DNA of 64,000 nt, from positions 868,001 to 932,000 of the forward strand of contig CP119316.1 in NCBI GenBank assembly GCA_029202985.1, read 5' to 3'. This stretch comes from Candidatus Andeanibacterium colombiense (lineage in GTDB: Bacteria; Pseudomonadota; Alphaproteobacteria; Sphingomonadales; Sphingomonadaceae). The notes beneath the pieces are model-generated. The model made no database searches. It had not been told where the DNA came from and worked only from the letters and a program-made list of their open reading frames with translations. The translations under genes were made by a program, and so were the position numbers. Positions 16,915 through 25,279 of the stretch are shown here, piece by piece; position 1 is the stretch's first letter; every line of letters begins with the position of its first letter.

Positions 16915-17559
16915 TTAGCCGCAACCTGTCACGGTTAGCCGCTCGTCGCCGCCGGATTGCTGGTAAATCGCCCAGCGGGCCAGTTCCTCGAACGCGATCG
17001 GGCGCACGAAATTGAGACCGACGATGTCGTTCTGTGCCCAGCGGACGATCGCCTTGCGCGGTTCCATTCCCGGCAGCAGGATCGTGACTTCCTTGCCCGG
17101 GCGGACCATCGGCAGGGTGGTCTTTATCCCGCGCTGGGAGATATCCTGAATCCGGATCGTCCAGCGGGCATCGTCCACCACCGCTTCGCCCTCGCAATCG
17201 ATCTGCAGCCGCGGCGCGCGGTTGAGGCCGCTTTCGACATAGGTGCTGCCCATGTTCTTGAGCGATCCGGCGAGATCGATCTCCTCGTCGAACCGCACGC
17301 CGACGCGCTCGTCGCGCGACCAGATGATCGTGCCGGTGACGACATGCCCCGGCATGAACTGGACGCTGACCGGCTGGCCTTCCGCGAAGGAGGCATAGGC
17401 GATGCCCATCATCCCGCTCGGCGAAAGGTTGCGCAGCAGGCAAAAGCCGGTGAAACCTTCGGTCTCCAGCAGCACAGGACGGTAGACCGCGGTGGTGCGG
17501 TTGTCCCGCCGACGGTCGTCGGAGGAATCGTCGCCTGGAATGATATCTTGGTCCGTCAT
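16915..17559 (-). CDS. Tandem PilZ-domain protein
   Basis: 214 residues with two PilZ-like beta-barrels. The first (about 15-100) has the c-di-GMP signature RxxxR (RRRDNR) and NxSxxG (NLSPSG). The second (about 115-205) keeps DxSxxG (DISQRG) but lacks a clear RxxxR, so it is probably degenerate and structural. It is a likely cytosolic c-di-GMP effector for motility, capsule or biofilm, but no cyclase, phosphodiesterase or flagellar gene is nearby. It converges on the MEKHLA gene. Confidence 0.8.
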   Translation of the reverse strand: MTDQDIIPGDDSSDDRRRDNRTTAVYRPVLLETEGFTGFCLLRNLSPSGMMGIAYASFAEGQPVSVQFMPGHVVTGTIIWSRDERVGVRFDEEIDLAGSLKNMGSTYVESGLNRAPRLQIDCEGEAVVDDARWTIRIQDISQRGIKTTLPMVRPGKEVTILLPGMEPRKAIVRWAQNDIVGLNFVRPIAFEELARWAIYQQSGGDERLTVTGCG

Positions 17560-17702
17560 TTCGTTACTGCCGGTTTAACCATTCGATTGAAAAGTGCGGC
17601 GCGCTTGTTGGTTCCCCCATTTCGGAGCAACCCGTGCCAAGGTAATGACAATATATTATCCAAAAGTTATAACCCTGTCGGCCGATCGTTAAAGAGGGAC
17701 AG

Positions 17703-17950
17703 CTGGCGGGACTGCCTTTCACCCCACGCCGGCGTGAGATTTTCGAGCTTCTCTGCGATCCCGGCAGCTTTCGTCACACCCGCGAGAAGCTTGAAATTTC
17801 GCAGGCGCCGGTCAGCAACCAGCTGAAAAGCGCTCGAACCACAGCGGGCTCCTGCTGCGCACGCGCGACTCGGGCCGGCGTCCGCAATTGACGCCCGAAG
17901 GCGCCGCCTTTCTCGCCGATCCGGGTCCGTTCCGGCGCAGCGCCAATGGC
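17703..17950 (+). pseudogene. Decayed LysR-type regulator fragment
   Basis: Frame one encodes LAGLPFTPRRREIFELLCDP and then EISQAPVSNQLKS, a LysR-like winged-helix with recognition helix VSNQLKS. It breaks around 17830-17845, where LE should follow, and continues two frames over as SGLLLRTRDSGRRPQLTPEG, the usual continuation after the helix-turn-helix. The net shift equals one missing base. The upstream stop at 17670 leaves no ATG, GTG or TTG start, and the effector-binding domain is absent. The whole 17560-18043 interval holds no other gene. Confidence 0.65.
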
Positions 17951-18043
17951 CGTGCTCGACGATCCCTCCTTCCCGGTGGTGCGAAACGGGCACCATGCCC
18001 GCGGGGGGATTGAAACCGCGGGAATTTGCGCCAATTACCCCCT

Positions 18044-18778
18044 ATGCCCGCAACCCGCCTGTTCGCCCGCGCGATCGTCCGCCTGTCTCCCGAAACGCCC
18101 GATGAGGATGTCACCGGCTTCCTGCAGGGACTCGTAACCGGCGACGTCACCGGAGTATTGCCGGTGTGGGCGGGCTTATTGACCGCGCAGGGCAAGACAC
18201 TGTTCGATTTCCTCGTCTGGCCCGACGGCGACGGCCTCGCGCTCGACTGTGAGGCGGATGCGGCGGACGAGCTGGTCCAGCGCCTCTCGCTCTATCGTCT
18301 GCGCCGCAAGATCGCGATCGCGCGCGACGATGGGCACGGCGTCCACTGGCAGGCAGAACCCGGCGACGGCGGTGCCGCGGATCCGCGTATGCTGGCGCTC
18401 GGCCAGCGCTGGCTGGCACCGGTTTCCGCAGACGACGAGCCGGCCGACGATGCCTGGCTTGCCCACCGTCTGTCGCTCGGCGTGCCCGAAGGCCGCGCCG
18501 AGCTGGGCGATGTGCTGTGGCTTGAGACCAACGCCGCGGACCTCCACGGGGTCAGCTTCACCAAGGGCTGCTATATCGGGCAGGAGAACACCGCGCGGAT
18601 GAACTGGCGGCAGAAGGTCAACCGGCGGCTGGTCGTGGTACCGCTCGGCCGCAGCGACGAGAAGCGCCGCAAGGCCGCCTACCCGGCGCTGGGCAAGGCG
18701 GTCGATCTGTTACGGATCGAGGATATCGACCAGGCGGCGCTGGCCGAATGGCAAAGGCAATCGCTGACGGCGGAATAG
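18044..18778 (+). CDS. ygfZ: YgfZ/GcvT-like folate-binding protein
   Basis: 244 residues. Carries the hallmark KGCYIGQE (within FTKGCYIGQENTARM) of YgfZ, a tetrahydrofolate-binding protein that helps repair or assemble Fe-S clusters in certain enzymes. The N-terminal part (FLQGLVTGDVTG, AGLLTAQGKTLFDFLVW) is the GcvT-type fold. It is somewhat shorter than the E. coli protein (about 326), as is common in alphaproteobacteria. The ATG at 18044 is chosen over a TTG at 18026. Next gene is the convergent TetR regulator, 4 bp away. Confidence 0.85.
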   Translation: MPATRLFARAIVRLSPETPDEDVTGFLQGLVTGDVTGVLPVWAGLLTAQGKTLFDFLVWPDGDGLALDCEADAADELVQRLSLYRLRRKIAIARDDGHGVHWQAEPGDGGAADPRMLALGQRWLAPVSADDEPADDAWLAHRLSLGVPEGRAELGDVLWLETNAADLHGVSFTKGCYIGQENTARMNWRQKVNRRLVVVPLGRSDEKRRKAAYPALGKAVDLLRIEDIDQAALAEWQRQSLTAE

Positions 18779-18782
18779 GCCT

Positions 18783-19385
18783 TCAGTGGACCCTAGCCGC
18801 GGCATGCCGCGCGAGGTCGTCGAGCATCAGGCGTTCGGCCCGGTCGCGTGCGCCGCTGCGGGCGAGCCCGAGCGAGCCGGCCAGCCGTTCCCCGATCAGC
18901 GCATCGCCGAACGCCAGCAACACCAGCGTCAGCGTCGATTCCGCCATCGCCTTGGCATCGCCGATCGAATCGGGCGAGGTGCTGAGTTCGTCGATCAGCG
19001 AATGGATCGTCTCGACCACCGGATCGAGTGCATCCTCATTGCCCGATGCCAGCATCCAGCTGACCAGCGCGCCGCCGCCGCCGGTATCGAAGGCGTCGAA
19101 GGTAAGATCCACCACGTCGCGCGGATAGCTCTCGTCGCCGCGGGTCAGGCGGAATGCCTCGGCGATGGAGCTGCATACGTTCTGCGCCAGATAGGCCCCC
19201 AATTCCCGCTGCAGCCCCGCGGCCGAGCCGAAGTGATGGAGCAGATTCGCGTGGGTGCGCCCGATGCGCCCGGCGATCGCTTTCAGCGTGACGCTTTGCG
19301 GCCCGGCTTCGATCAATTGCGCGCGCGCCGCCTCCAGCGCGGCGAGCCGGCTTTCTTCGGGCGAGAGGCGCTTGCGTGTTGACAT
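18783..19385 (-). CDS. TetR-family transcriptional regulator
   Basis: 200 residues. The N-terminal helix-turn-helix is clear: AARAQLIEAGPQSVTLKAIA, then GRTHANLLHHFGS. The C-terminal ligand domain is helical with no recognisable specificity. It is divergent from the metal-dependent hydrolase gene with only 31 bp between the two start codons, so both promoters and any TetR operator must lie in or overlap that interval. Likely role: repressor of itself and of the hydrolase. The ligand is unknown. Confidence 0.85.
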   Translation of the reverse strand: MSTRKRLSPEESRLAALEAARAQLIEAGPQSVTLKAIAGRIGRTHANLLHHFGSAAGLQRELGAYLAQNVCSSIAEAFRLTRGDESYPRDVVDLTFDAFDTGGGGALVSWMLASGNEDALDPVVETIHSLIDELSTSPDSIGDAKAMAESTLTLVLLAFGDALIGERLAGSLGLARSGARDRAERLMLDDLARHAAARVH

Positions 19386-19416
19386 AAAAGTAAGCTGTTT
19401 CGGCAATATTGAGCCA

Positions 19417-20343
19417 ATGTCGGCTCCGTTCAAATTCGACCTAGAGGCTGCAACGCCTCTCGGCAAGGAGACGCCCACCCCGGGCGATCTCGCGATCGTG
19501 CCGCGCAATCGTCGATTCTGCCGCGGCGACAAGCCGGACCGCTGGTGGATGAACGGCGATCCGGTCGCGACTGCGTGGCACAACGGGCTGTCGGTCTCTT
19601 TTCCGATCGGCGAGGCCTTCTTCATCGAGCATGTTAAGGCCAACCGCGACGGGGTCCCGCCCCAACTGGAGACCGAAATCCGCGCCTTCGTGAAACAGGA
19701 AATCAATCACACGCGCGAGCATGTCGCGTTCAATCGCGCGGTGGCCCATGCCGGTTACGATATTTCCGGGATCGAGGAGCGGCTTTCGGGCAAGCTCGCG
19801 ATCAGCCGCGAGCGGCCCTCTATCGTCAACCTCGGCGCCTCAATGGCGCTGGAGCATCTGACCGCGCTGATCGCGCGCCACACACTGACCCACGCCGACC
19901 ATTATCGCGGCGCGCGGGGCGAGGCCGGCCAGATGTGGCGCTGGCACATGGTCGAGGAGATCGAGCACAAGGGCGTCGCCTACGACACCTGGCTGCATGC
20001 GACGCGCGACTGGAGCCGTTGGAAGCGCTGGAAGGTGAAATCGCTGGTTATGCTGATCGCCGGCCGCAACTTCGTAACCGGCCGGATCGGCGATGCGCTC
20101 GACCTGATGGAACAGGACGGCCTGGCCGGCTGGCGCTCGAAATGGAGGCTCGCGAATTATCTCGTCGTGTACCCGGGCGTACTGCGCAAGATCGCGCCCG
20201 CCGCCTTCGGCTTCTTCCTGCCCGGCTTCCATCCGTGGAACCGCGACGACCGCGCCCTGATCGCGCTTTACGACAGCGAGTTCATCGACGCAGTTCTGGC
20301 CGAATCCATCGATCCCGCAAATGCGGAGGGCCAGTCCGCATAA
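19417..20343 (+). CDS. Predicted metal-dependent hydrolase (PF10118-like)
   Basis: 308 residues. Matches the all-alpha metal-dependent hydrolase family by its His/Glu-rich helices: FVKQEINHTREHVAFNRAV, SMALEHLTALIARHTL and WHMVEEIEHKGVAYDTW, resembling a four-helix di-metal site, followed by hydrophobic stretches. The substrate is unknown; many homologues sit beside TetR regulators, as here. The ATG at 19417 gives a complete N-terminus. It is probably controlled by the divergent TetR protein. Confidence 0.75.
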   Translation: MSAPFKFDLEAATPLGKETPTPGDLAIVPRNRRFCRGDKPDRWWMNGDPVATAWHNGLSVSFPIGEAFFIEHVKANRDGVPPQLETEIRAFVKQEINHTREHVAFNRAVAHAGYDISGIEERLSGKLAISRERPSIVNLGASMALEHLTALIARHTLTHADHYRGARGEAGQMWRWHMVEEIEHKGVAYDTWLHATRDWSRWKRWKVKSLVMLIAGRNFVTGRIGDALDLMEQDGLAGWRSKWRLANYLVVYPGVLRKIAPAAFGFFLPGFHPWNRDDRALIALYDSEFIDAVLAESIDPANAEGQSA

Positions 20344-20372
20344 GCGAGTCCCCTCCCGCGAACGGAAGGGGG

Positions 20373-20930
20373 TCAGGCCGCTCGCGGCATCGGTACGGGG
20401 GGGCCGGGATCGCCCACCGAAGCGCCGAGATCGGTCGCGAATTCATGCGCGGAAATATCCGTGCCGCGGCCAAGGCTGTGTATCGTGCGCAGTTGGCCGG
20501 TCGGCTTGAAGCCCGCCTTGCGCAGCACCTTGCCCGAGGCGGGGTTGTCGACCGCATGGCAGCTATAGACACGGCGATGGCCAAGCGCCCGGGCGATCGA
20601 CAGCACCGCCCGCGCCGCTTCGGTGGCATAGCCCTGCCCCCAATGATCGCGCGCGATCCAGTAGCCGATCTCCGGCTGCCCGCCTTGCTCGTGCAGTCCG
20701 CAAGCGCCGATGATCGGCGTTCCGTAAGCAGAGGGCAGCGTAATGAGCAGCGTCGGCCATTTCGCCTGCTTCGGGATCGCGAGCCATTCGGCCGCATGCT
20801 GTTCCTGGTAAGGCCAAGGCACGCGCGACAGATTGCGGACAATCGCCTCGTCCGCGATCCGCGCGGTCAGTTCTGCAGCATCTTCCTGCCAGCCCGGCCT
20901 CAGCAGCAGGCGTTCGCTCCGATGGAACAT
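20373..20930 (-). CDS. GNAT acetyltransferase, RimJ/RimL-like
   Basis: 185 residues, one GNAT fold. N-terminal SERLLLRPGWQEDA, the acetyl-CoA loop RDHWGQGYATEAARAVL (QxxGxA type) and C-terminal DNPASGKVLRKAGF are standard for the RimJ/RimL class that acetylates protein N-termini or small amines. The substrate cannot be deduced. It lies downstream of rpmA but beyond a strong terminator, so it is probably transcribed separately. Confidence 0.85.
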   Translation of the reverse strand: MFHRSERLLLRPGWQEDAAELTARIADEAIVRNLSRVPWPYQEQHAAEWLAIPKQAKWPTLLITLPSAYGTPIIGACGLHEQGGQPEIGYWIARDHWGQGYATEAARAVLSIARALGHRRVYSCHAVDNPASGKVLRKAGFKPTGQLRTIHSLGRGTDISAHEFATDLGASVGDPGPPVPMPRAA

Positions 20931-21041
20931 GGCACTCTCTCCTCTCGTGCCCCGTCACTCCGCTCATTGAACGGAGAACGTGACAGCAGCATTGCCGAAA
21001 GCACGATGTTTTCGGCCAGTTGGTGCGAGGGAGACGTGAAA

Positions 21042-21071
21042 AGAGGGAGACGGGCGGGCCCCTCTCCCTCT
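21042..21071 (-). terminator. Terminator of the rplU-rpmA operon
   Basis: 9-bp stem AGAGGGAGA/TCTCCCTCT with a 12-base loop, followed by TTT on the minus strand. Two further GC hairpins lie between it and the rpmA stop (about 21080-21125). Confidence 0.8.
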
Positions 21072-21137
21072 GACTGCCGGAGCGCGAACTCCGGCGGGGC
21101 CATCCCGTGGGACGGCCCTGTAAAATGAACCGTCCGC

Positions 21138-21404
21138 TTACTCTGCGGCGATCGCCAGATCGACCGATACGTACTTGCGGCCGAGCTTGCCGTCGTGGAA
21201 GCGCACACGGCCTGCGGTGAGCGCGAACAGCGTGTGATCCTTGCCCAGGCCGACATTAGCGCCCGGATAGACGCGCGTGCCGCGCTGGCGGATGATGATG
21301 TTGCCGCCGATCACTTCCTGACCGCCGAACTTCTTCACGCCGAGGCGACGACCGGCAGAATCGCGACCGTTACGCGAGGAACCGCCTGCTTTCTTATGTG
21401 CCAT
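21138..21404 (-). CDS. rpmA: 50S ribosomal protein L27
   Basis: 88 residues, full length. MAHKKAGGSSRNGRDSAGRR is the conserved N-terminus that reaches toward the peptidyl-transferase centre, followed by LGVKKFGGQEV and GANVGLGKDHTLFAL. It starts with ATG 6 bp after the rplU stop, the universal rplU-rpmA order. obgE, which often follows, is not adjacent here. Confidence 0.97.
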   Translation of the reverse strand: MAHKKAGGSSRNGRDSAGRRLGVKKFGGQEVIGGNIIIRQRGTRVYPGANVGLGKDHTLFALTAGRVRFHDGKLGRKYVSVDLAIAAE

Positions 21405-21410
21405 TTCGTC

Positions 21411-21887
21411 TTACTCCGGCTTCTTGGCAGCCGGCTTCTTGGCCGGTGCTTTCTTCTCGGCGGCGGGCATCTCAGCCTTGGGAGCCGCTTCCTTCTTCGG
21501 TGCTGCGGCCTTTGGCGCGGCGGCTTCGGTCGCAACCGGAGCAGCTTCGGCCTTCGGCGCGGCCTCTGCCTTCTTGGCAGGGGCCTTGCTGTCACCGACC
21601 GACAGGATCCGCAGCAGGGTCATCTGCTGGCGGTGACCGGCACGGCGGCGATAATTGTGGCGGCGGCGCTTCTTGAAGACGAAGACCTTCTCGCTCTTCG
21701 CCTGGGCGATGATCTCGGCCGAAACCGTGATCTTGCCGGCGTCGGCCAGATCCCCGCCGTCGCCGGCCAGGAGAACGTCGCCCAGCGTGACCGTGTCACC
21801 GGCTTCGCCAGCGAGCTTTTCGACCGCGATCTTGTCTCCGGCGGCAACCCGATACTGCTTGCCGCCCGTGCGCACTACTGCGAACAT
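21411..21887 (-). CDS. rplU: 50S ribosomal protein L21 with long C-terminal extension
   Basis: 158 residues from the ATG at 21887. Residues 1 to about 98 are ordinary L21 (MFAVVRTGGKQYRVAAGD, VFVFKKRRRHNYRRRAGHRQ). Residues 101-158 form an Ala/Lys/Pro/Glu-rich low-complexity tail rich in APKAEAAP and KKPAAKK. Typical L21 is about 103 residues. The tail is in frame, uses the same codon style, and reaches the stop just before rpmA, so it is not an annotation artefact. Its role is unknown; it may contact rRNA or stay disordered on the surface. Confidence 0.95.
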   Translation of the reverse strand: MFAVVRTGGKQYRVAAGDKIAVEKLAGEAGDTVTLGDVLLAGDGGDLADAGKITVSAEIIAQAKSEKVFVFKKRRRHNYRRRAGHRQQMTLLRILSVGDSKAPAKKAEAAPKAEAAPVATEAAAPKAAAPKKEAAPKAEMPAAEKKAPAKKPAAKKPE

Positions 21888-21989
21888 GCTACCTACATCC
21901 ATTCTACTGCTATGCCGCCCCGCCACAGTTCTGACGAACTATCGGGCGACGCGCCGTGCGCCCCTTTCGGGGCCCCGGAAAGATGGGTG

Positions 21990-22018
21990 CCGTTAGTGTA
22001 AGTGCCGGTTCCTGTCAA
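21990..22018 (-). promoter_or_regulatory. Candidate promoter for rplU-rpmA
   Basis: Minus-strand TTGACA, 17-base spacer, TAACGG. The -35 is perfect and the -10 weak. It leaves a leader of about 95 bases containing a GCCCC-TTTC-GGGGC hairpin before the rplU ATG. Confidence 0.45.
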
Positions 22019-22108
22019 CGCCGCAGCGCTGCTTTTCGCAACGATCCGGAAAGGTGGGATCCGGAAAGGCGGACTGGAAAGCTCTCCGGGCCGTGCTATG
22101 GCATGGCC

Positions 22109-22615
22109 ATGCCGAACCGCAACGTTTCCCTGCCCGCATTCCCAGCCGCCGCACTCGCGCTTTCCGCGGTATCCGCGCTTTCGGGCTGTGCCAGTGCGGC
22201 GAGCTATCCCTCGCTGTCGATCCGCGCGGCCGAACGGGTGCAGGGAACTTTCGAGCCCGCCCCGGCACCCGCCTATGTTCCGCCCCAGCCCGCGACCGAA
22301 ACGCTGGGCAAGGTCGGCCAGCTGCGCGCAGATGCGCAGGCGGCGCATACACGATTCCTCGCAGTGGCCGAACGCGTCCGCACCGCTGGCGCCGGACGGA
22401 ACGCCGCCGAAGGCAGCGAGGCATGGGCGACCGCCCAGGTCGCGCTGGGCCAACTCGCCGGCGCGCATAGCGAAACGATGGTCCCGCTGGCGGATCTCGA
22501 CGGCCTGTTCGCCGAAGCGCAGAACGACGGTGAAGACATTACCGAGATCGAACAGGCGCGCAGCGCGGTCGATGCCCTCGTCGCCGAGGAAGACAAGGTA
22601 ATCGATTCCTTCTGA
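22109..22615 (+). CDS. Predicted lipoprotein, helical
   Basis: 168 residues. MPNRNVSLPAFPAAALALSA ends in the lipobox LSGC-A, so it should be membrane anchored. The mature part is mostly helical and acidic (QLRADAQAAHTRFLAVAERV, EIEQARSAVDALVAEED), possibly a short coiled coil. No family recognised. An in-frame ATG at 22103 two codons upstream is equally possible; neither has a strong ribosome binding site. It is divergent from rplU and ends at a bidirectional terminator. Confidence 0.65.
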   Translation: MPNRNVSLPAFPAAALALSAVSALSGCASAASYPSLSIRAAERVQGTFEPAPAPAYVPPQPATETLGKVGQLRADAQAAHTRFLAVAERVRTAGAGRNAAEGSEAWATAQVALGQLAGAHSETMVPLADLDGLFAEAQNDGEDITEIEQARSAVDALVAEEDKVIDSF

Positions 22616-22640
22616 CGCGCCCGAGGCACGCATACGAAAG

Positions 22641-22671
22641 AAAAAGGGGTACGCCGCGAAGCGCACCCCTT
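22641..22671. terminator. Bidirectional terminator
   Basis: Stem AAGGGGTACGC/GCGCACCCCTT (one mismatch) with a six-base loop. On the minus strand it is followed by TTTTTCTTTC and serves the membrane-protein gene ending at 22702. On the plus strand it is followed by a weaker CCTTCC tail, after the lipoprotein gene. Confidence 0.8.
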
Positions 22672-22701
22672 CCTTCCTGGCCCGGGGATCGAATGTGCCT
22701 G

Positions 22702-23151
22702 CTAACCCCGGACAATCGCCGCGATGGTAACCGTGGCGACACCCCACAGGAAGATCAGCGCCGGAAGAATGAGGACCTGGACCATTGCCGCTTTGGCCTC
22801 GAGCCGGCCGGTTTCGGTAGCGATCCCTTCCCGCATGAAGCGGCCCCAGCTCAGCGCGTGTTGCGCGTTCTCGGGCTTCATCCGCACCCACAGCGCGGGA
22901 AGGCCGAAGCCGGCAACGATGAACAGCACGAAGATCGCCATCGGCAGTGCGAGCCCGGGATCGCCGAAGCCGAGGCACATAACGCCGAGATAGGCGAGGA
23001 ACAGGCCGACGGTCGCCGCATAGAGCGCGCCCGGCAGTTCGAAGCTGCGGTCCACGACGGCGGCGTGCCGCGCATTCGGCGCGGCAATTGCGGCTTCGGG
23101 GTGGATGATCGCCCTGGCGGCGACCTCGGTGCGGTTGAGTTTCTCGGCCAT
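22702..23151 (-). CDS. Membrane protein of unknown function
   Basis: 149 residues with three predicted helices (about 42-64, 68-90 and 121-146) and an N-terminal soluble part of about 40 residues. No motif recognised. It begins about 74 bp after moaE and is the last gene before a strong terminator, so it may be the tail of the thrC-moaE transcription unit. Confidence 0.6.
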   Translation of the reverse strand: MAEKLNRTEVAARAIIHPEAAIAAPNARHAAVVDRSFELPGALYAATVGLFLAYLGVMCLGFGDPGLALPMAIFVLFIVAGFGLPALWVRMKPENAQHALSWGRFMREGIATETGRLEAKAAMVQVLILPALIFLWGVATVTIAAIVRG

Positions 23152-23225
23152 CAGTGCCTCCTTCGATGGAGACGTTCTGCGCCGGTCGGGTGCGAGCGTG
23201 TTTGACCGCGATCAAATTCCCGCGA

Positions 23226-23672
23226 TTATTTCCAGCGGGCGAGATCCGAATGGTCTTCGGCGCTCGGCTCGATCCAGGTCCATGCGCCGCCGCGCTTCTC
23301 GCGCTTCCAGAACCACGCGCTGCTCTTCAGGTTGTCCATCGCGAAATCGACCGCCTGGATCGCCGCGCGCCGGTGGCGGGCACAGGCCGAGACCAGCACG
23401 ATCGGCTCGCCCGGCAGCATCACCCCGACGCGGTGGAGAATCAGGATCCCCATCAGGTCGAAGCGGGCAAGACTCTCGTCCGCCAGGGCGTCCATCCCCG
23501 GCAACGTCAGCGGTTCGTAATGCGACAGCTCAAGCGCTTCGACATCGTCATCGCCGCGCACTTCGCCGACGAAGGTGCAAACCCCGCCCAGCCCCGGATG
23601 CGCATTGGTGAACGGGCCCACGAATGCGCCGGGGGTGAAGGGTTCGGTCAGCAGGCGGACCTCTTTCGCCAT
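23226..23672 (-). CDS. moaE: Molybdopterin synthase catalytic subunit
   Basis: 148 residues. MoaE, with MoaD, inserts two sulfurs into cyclic pyranopterin monophosphate. Conserved stretches: GGVCTFVGEVRGDD, LELSHYEPLTLPGM, and the active-site run VSACARHRRAAIQAVDFAMDNLK ending FWKRE. The ATG at 23672 is placed as TGAGATG after moaD, so the two subunits are translationally coupled. Confidence 0.93.
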   Translation of the reverse strand: MAKEVRLLTEPFTPGAFVGPFTNAHPGLGGVCTFVGEVRGDDDVEALELSHYEPLTLPGMDALADESLARFDLMGILILHRVGVMLPGEPIVLVSACARHRRAAIQAVDFAMDNLKSSAWFWKREKRGGAWTWIEPSAEDHSDLARWK

Positions 23673-23673
23673 C

Positions 23674-23916
23674 TCAGCCCCCGCTGACCGGCGGCAGCAG
23701 CGCGACCTCGTCGCCGTCCCGCGCGGCCAGTGCGGCCTTGTCGGTGAGAATGCCGCCATTGAGCGCGATCCGGACCTTTTCGCCCGCGGCCTGCGCCGCC
23801 AACCCCGGTTCGAGGCTCTTCAGCAACCCCGCCCAGTCCAGCGGTGCGGCGACCGCTAGCTCGGCATCGCCGGCGAGATCGGCAAGCTTGCCGAGGAAGA
23901 CGATTCGCACGGCCAA
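23674..23916 (-). CDS. moaD: Molybdopterin synthase sulfur carrier subunit
   Basis: 80 residues from a TTG at 23916 (a GTG at 23910 is the alternative). Ubiquitin-like beta-grasp fold ending in the required Gly-Gly (LLPPVSGG), whose C-terminus is thiocarboxylated. It starts 4 bp after the moaA stop with GGGGG 8 bp upstream, which favours TTG. No ATG is available in this interval. Confidence 0.9.
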   Translation of the reverse strand: MAVRIVFLGKLADLAGDAELAVAAPLDWAGLLKSLEPGLAAQAAGEKVRIALNGGILTDKAALAARDGDEVALLPPVSGG

Positions 23917-23920
23917 GGGC

Positions 23921-24934
23921 TCAGCCCCCGGTGAGCGACATATGGCGCGGCTGCGCCGGTTCGGCACCGCGTTCGATCTTGAAATGATGCCGCTCGGGCT
24001 TGATCCGCATCGCCAGATCGAGCGCTTCGGTGAGCCGCCCCTCGGGATCCTCGGAGCGCAGGGCCGCCCGCAGATCGACCTTTTCCGCCCCGCCCAGGCA
24101 GGCATAGAGCTGACCGGTCGCGGTCACCCGGATGCGGTTGCAGCCGTCGCAGAAATTGTTGGTCAGCGGGGTGATGAAGCCGACTCGCCCGCCGGTTTCG
24201 GCCACGTCGAAATAGCGCGCCGGGCCGCCGCTGCGCGCTTCCGAAGCGGTCAGCGTCCAGCGCCGGTCGAGCGCGTCGCGCACCGCCGAGAGCGGCAGAA
24301 AATGATCGCTGCGGTCCTCATCGACGACCCCCAGGGGCATCACTTCGATCAGCGTCAATTCGTGGCCCTGGGCATGCGCCCACTCGACCAGGAACGGGAT
24401 CTCGTCCTCGTTGAGCGCCTTGAGCGCGACCGTGTTGAGCTTCACCTTCAGCCCGGCTTCTTTCGCCGCGGCGATCCCGCGCAGCACGTTCGACAGCCGA
24501 TCTCGGCGCGACAGCTGCTGGAACAAAGCGGTATCCATCGTGTCGAGCGAGACGTTGATCCGCTTCACCCCGGCAGCCGCCAGATCGTCGGCGAAATGCT
24601 CAAGCTGGGTGCCGTTGGTGGTGAGGGTGAGTTCCTCCAGCCCGTCGCCGAGCTTGCGGCCCAGTGCCCGCACCAGCTCGACGAAATCGCGCCTGACCAG
24701 CGGCTCGCCGCCGGTCAGGCGAATCTTGCTGATCCCGCGCTCGATAAAGCCGAGCGAGAGCTTGTAGAGCTCCTCGAGGCTCAGCACCTCCTTGCGCGGC
24801 AGGAACTCCATCTTCTCGGGCATGCAGTAGGTGCAGCGCAGGTCGCACCGATCCGTCACCGAGAGACGGAGATAGGTGATCCGCCGGTTGAAGGCGTCCA
24901 CGAGCGGGGCAGAATTGGGCTTCACGCTGCTCAT
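23921..24934 (-). CDS. moaA: GTP 3',8-cyclase (radical SAM)
   Basis: 337 residues, family length. Converts GTP to 3',8-cyclo-GTP, the first step of molybdenum-cofactor synthesis, in the cytosol. The N-terminal radical-SAM cluster CxxxCxxC is at Cys30, Cys34 and Cys37 (TDRCDLRCTYC). The second cluster is in NNFCDGCNRIRVTATGQLYACLG. The protein ends in Gly-Gly (MSLTGG), needed for activation. Followed at once by moaD and moaE. moaB, moaC, mogA and moeA are not in the window. Confidence 0.96.
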   Translation of the reverse strand: MSSVKPNSAPLVDAFNRRITYLRLSVTDRCDLRCTYCMPEKMEFLPRKEVLSLEELYKLSLGFIERGISKIRLTGGEPLVRRDFVELVRALGRKLGDGLEELTLTTNGTQLEHFADDLAAAGVKRINVSLDTMDTALFQQLSRRDRLSNVLRGIAAAKEAGLKVKLNTVALKALNEDEIPFLVEWAHAQGHELTLIEVMPLGVVDEDRSDHFLPLSAVRDALDRRWTLTASEARSGGPARYFDVAETGGRVGFITPLTNNFCDGCNRIRVTATGQLYACLGGAEKVDLRAALRSEDPEGRLTEALDLAMRIKPERHHFKIERGAEPAQPRHMSLTGG

Positions 24935-24940
24935 ATAGCA

Positions 24941-25279
24941 CTAATTGCCGGAAATACCCGCGTTCGATGCTTGGACCGGCAAAAGCTGCCCTGTGATGCC
25001 CGGCGCTTGCGCCAGCCAGGCGATCGTGGCGTCGATCGCGGCAGGGTCTTCGCCGGTGATCGCGTTGACCCGCTTGGGGGTCGACTCGCGCGCGAGGTCG
25101 GCCACCGCGGCCTTGCGCCAGCTCGCGTGATCGTAGGGTGCCGGCGGGAACACCAATGCCAGGGCCTCGGCCCCGCTCGCAAGTTCGGCGCGGGCGCGCG
25201 GCAGGTGCTCGCTGAGAAACGTCGCCGCCGCATCGAGCGCCGTCGCCGGAAGCTCCGCGATGCGCAGCACCGCCTGCAT
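24941..25279 (-). CDS. Small conserved-looking protein, unknown function
   Basis: 112 residues, no membrane helix or signal. The C-terminal half (WRKAAVADLARESTPKRVNA, then ATIAWLAQAPGITGQLLPVQ) has an alternating strand/helix look, perhaps part of a Rossmann-like fold, but I cannot name a family. Its ATG overlaps the folB stop by one base (TGATG) and it ends 6 bp before moaA, so it is co-expressed with folate and molybdopterin genes. A pterin-related role is only a guess from position. Confidence 0.6.
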   Translation of the reverse strand: MQAVLRIAELPATALDAAATFLSEHLPRARAELASGAEALALVFPPAPYDHASWRKAAVADLARESTPKRVNAITGEDPAAIDATIAWLAQAPGITGQLLPVQASNAGISGN

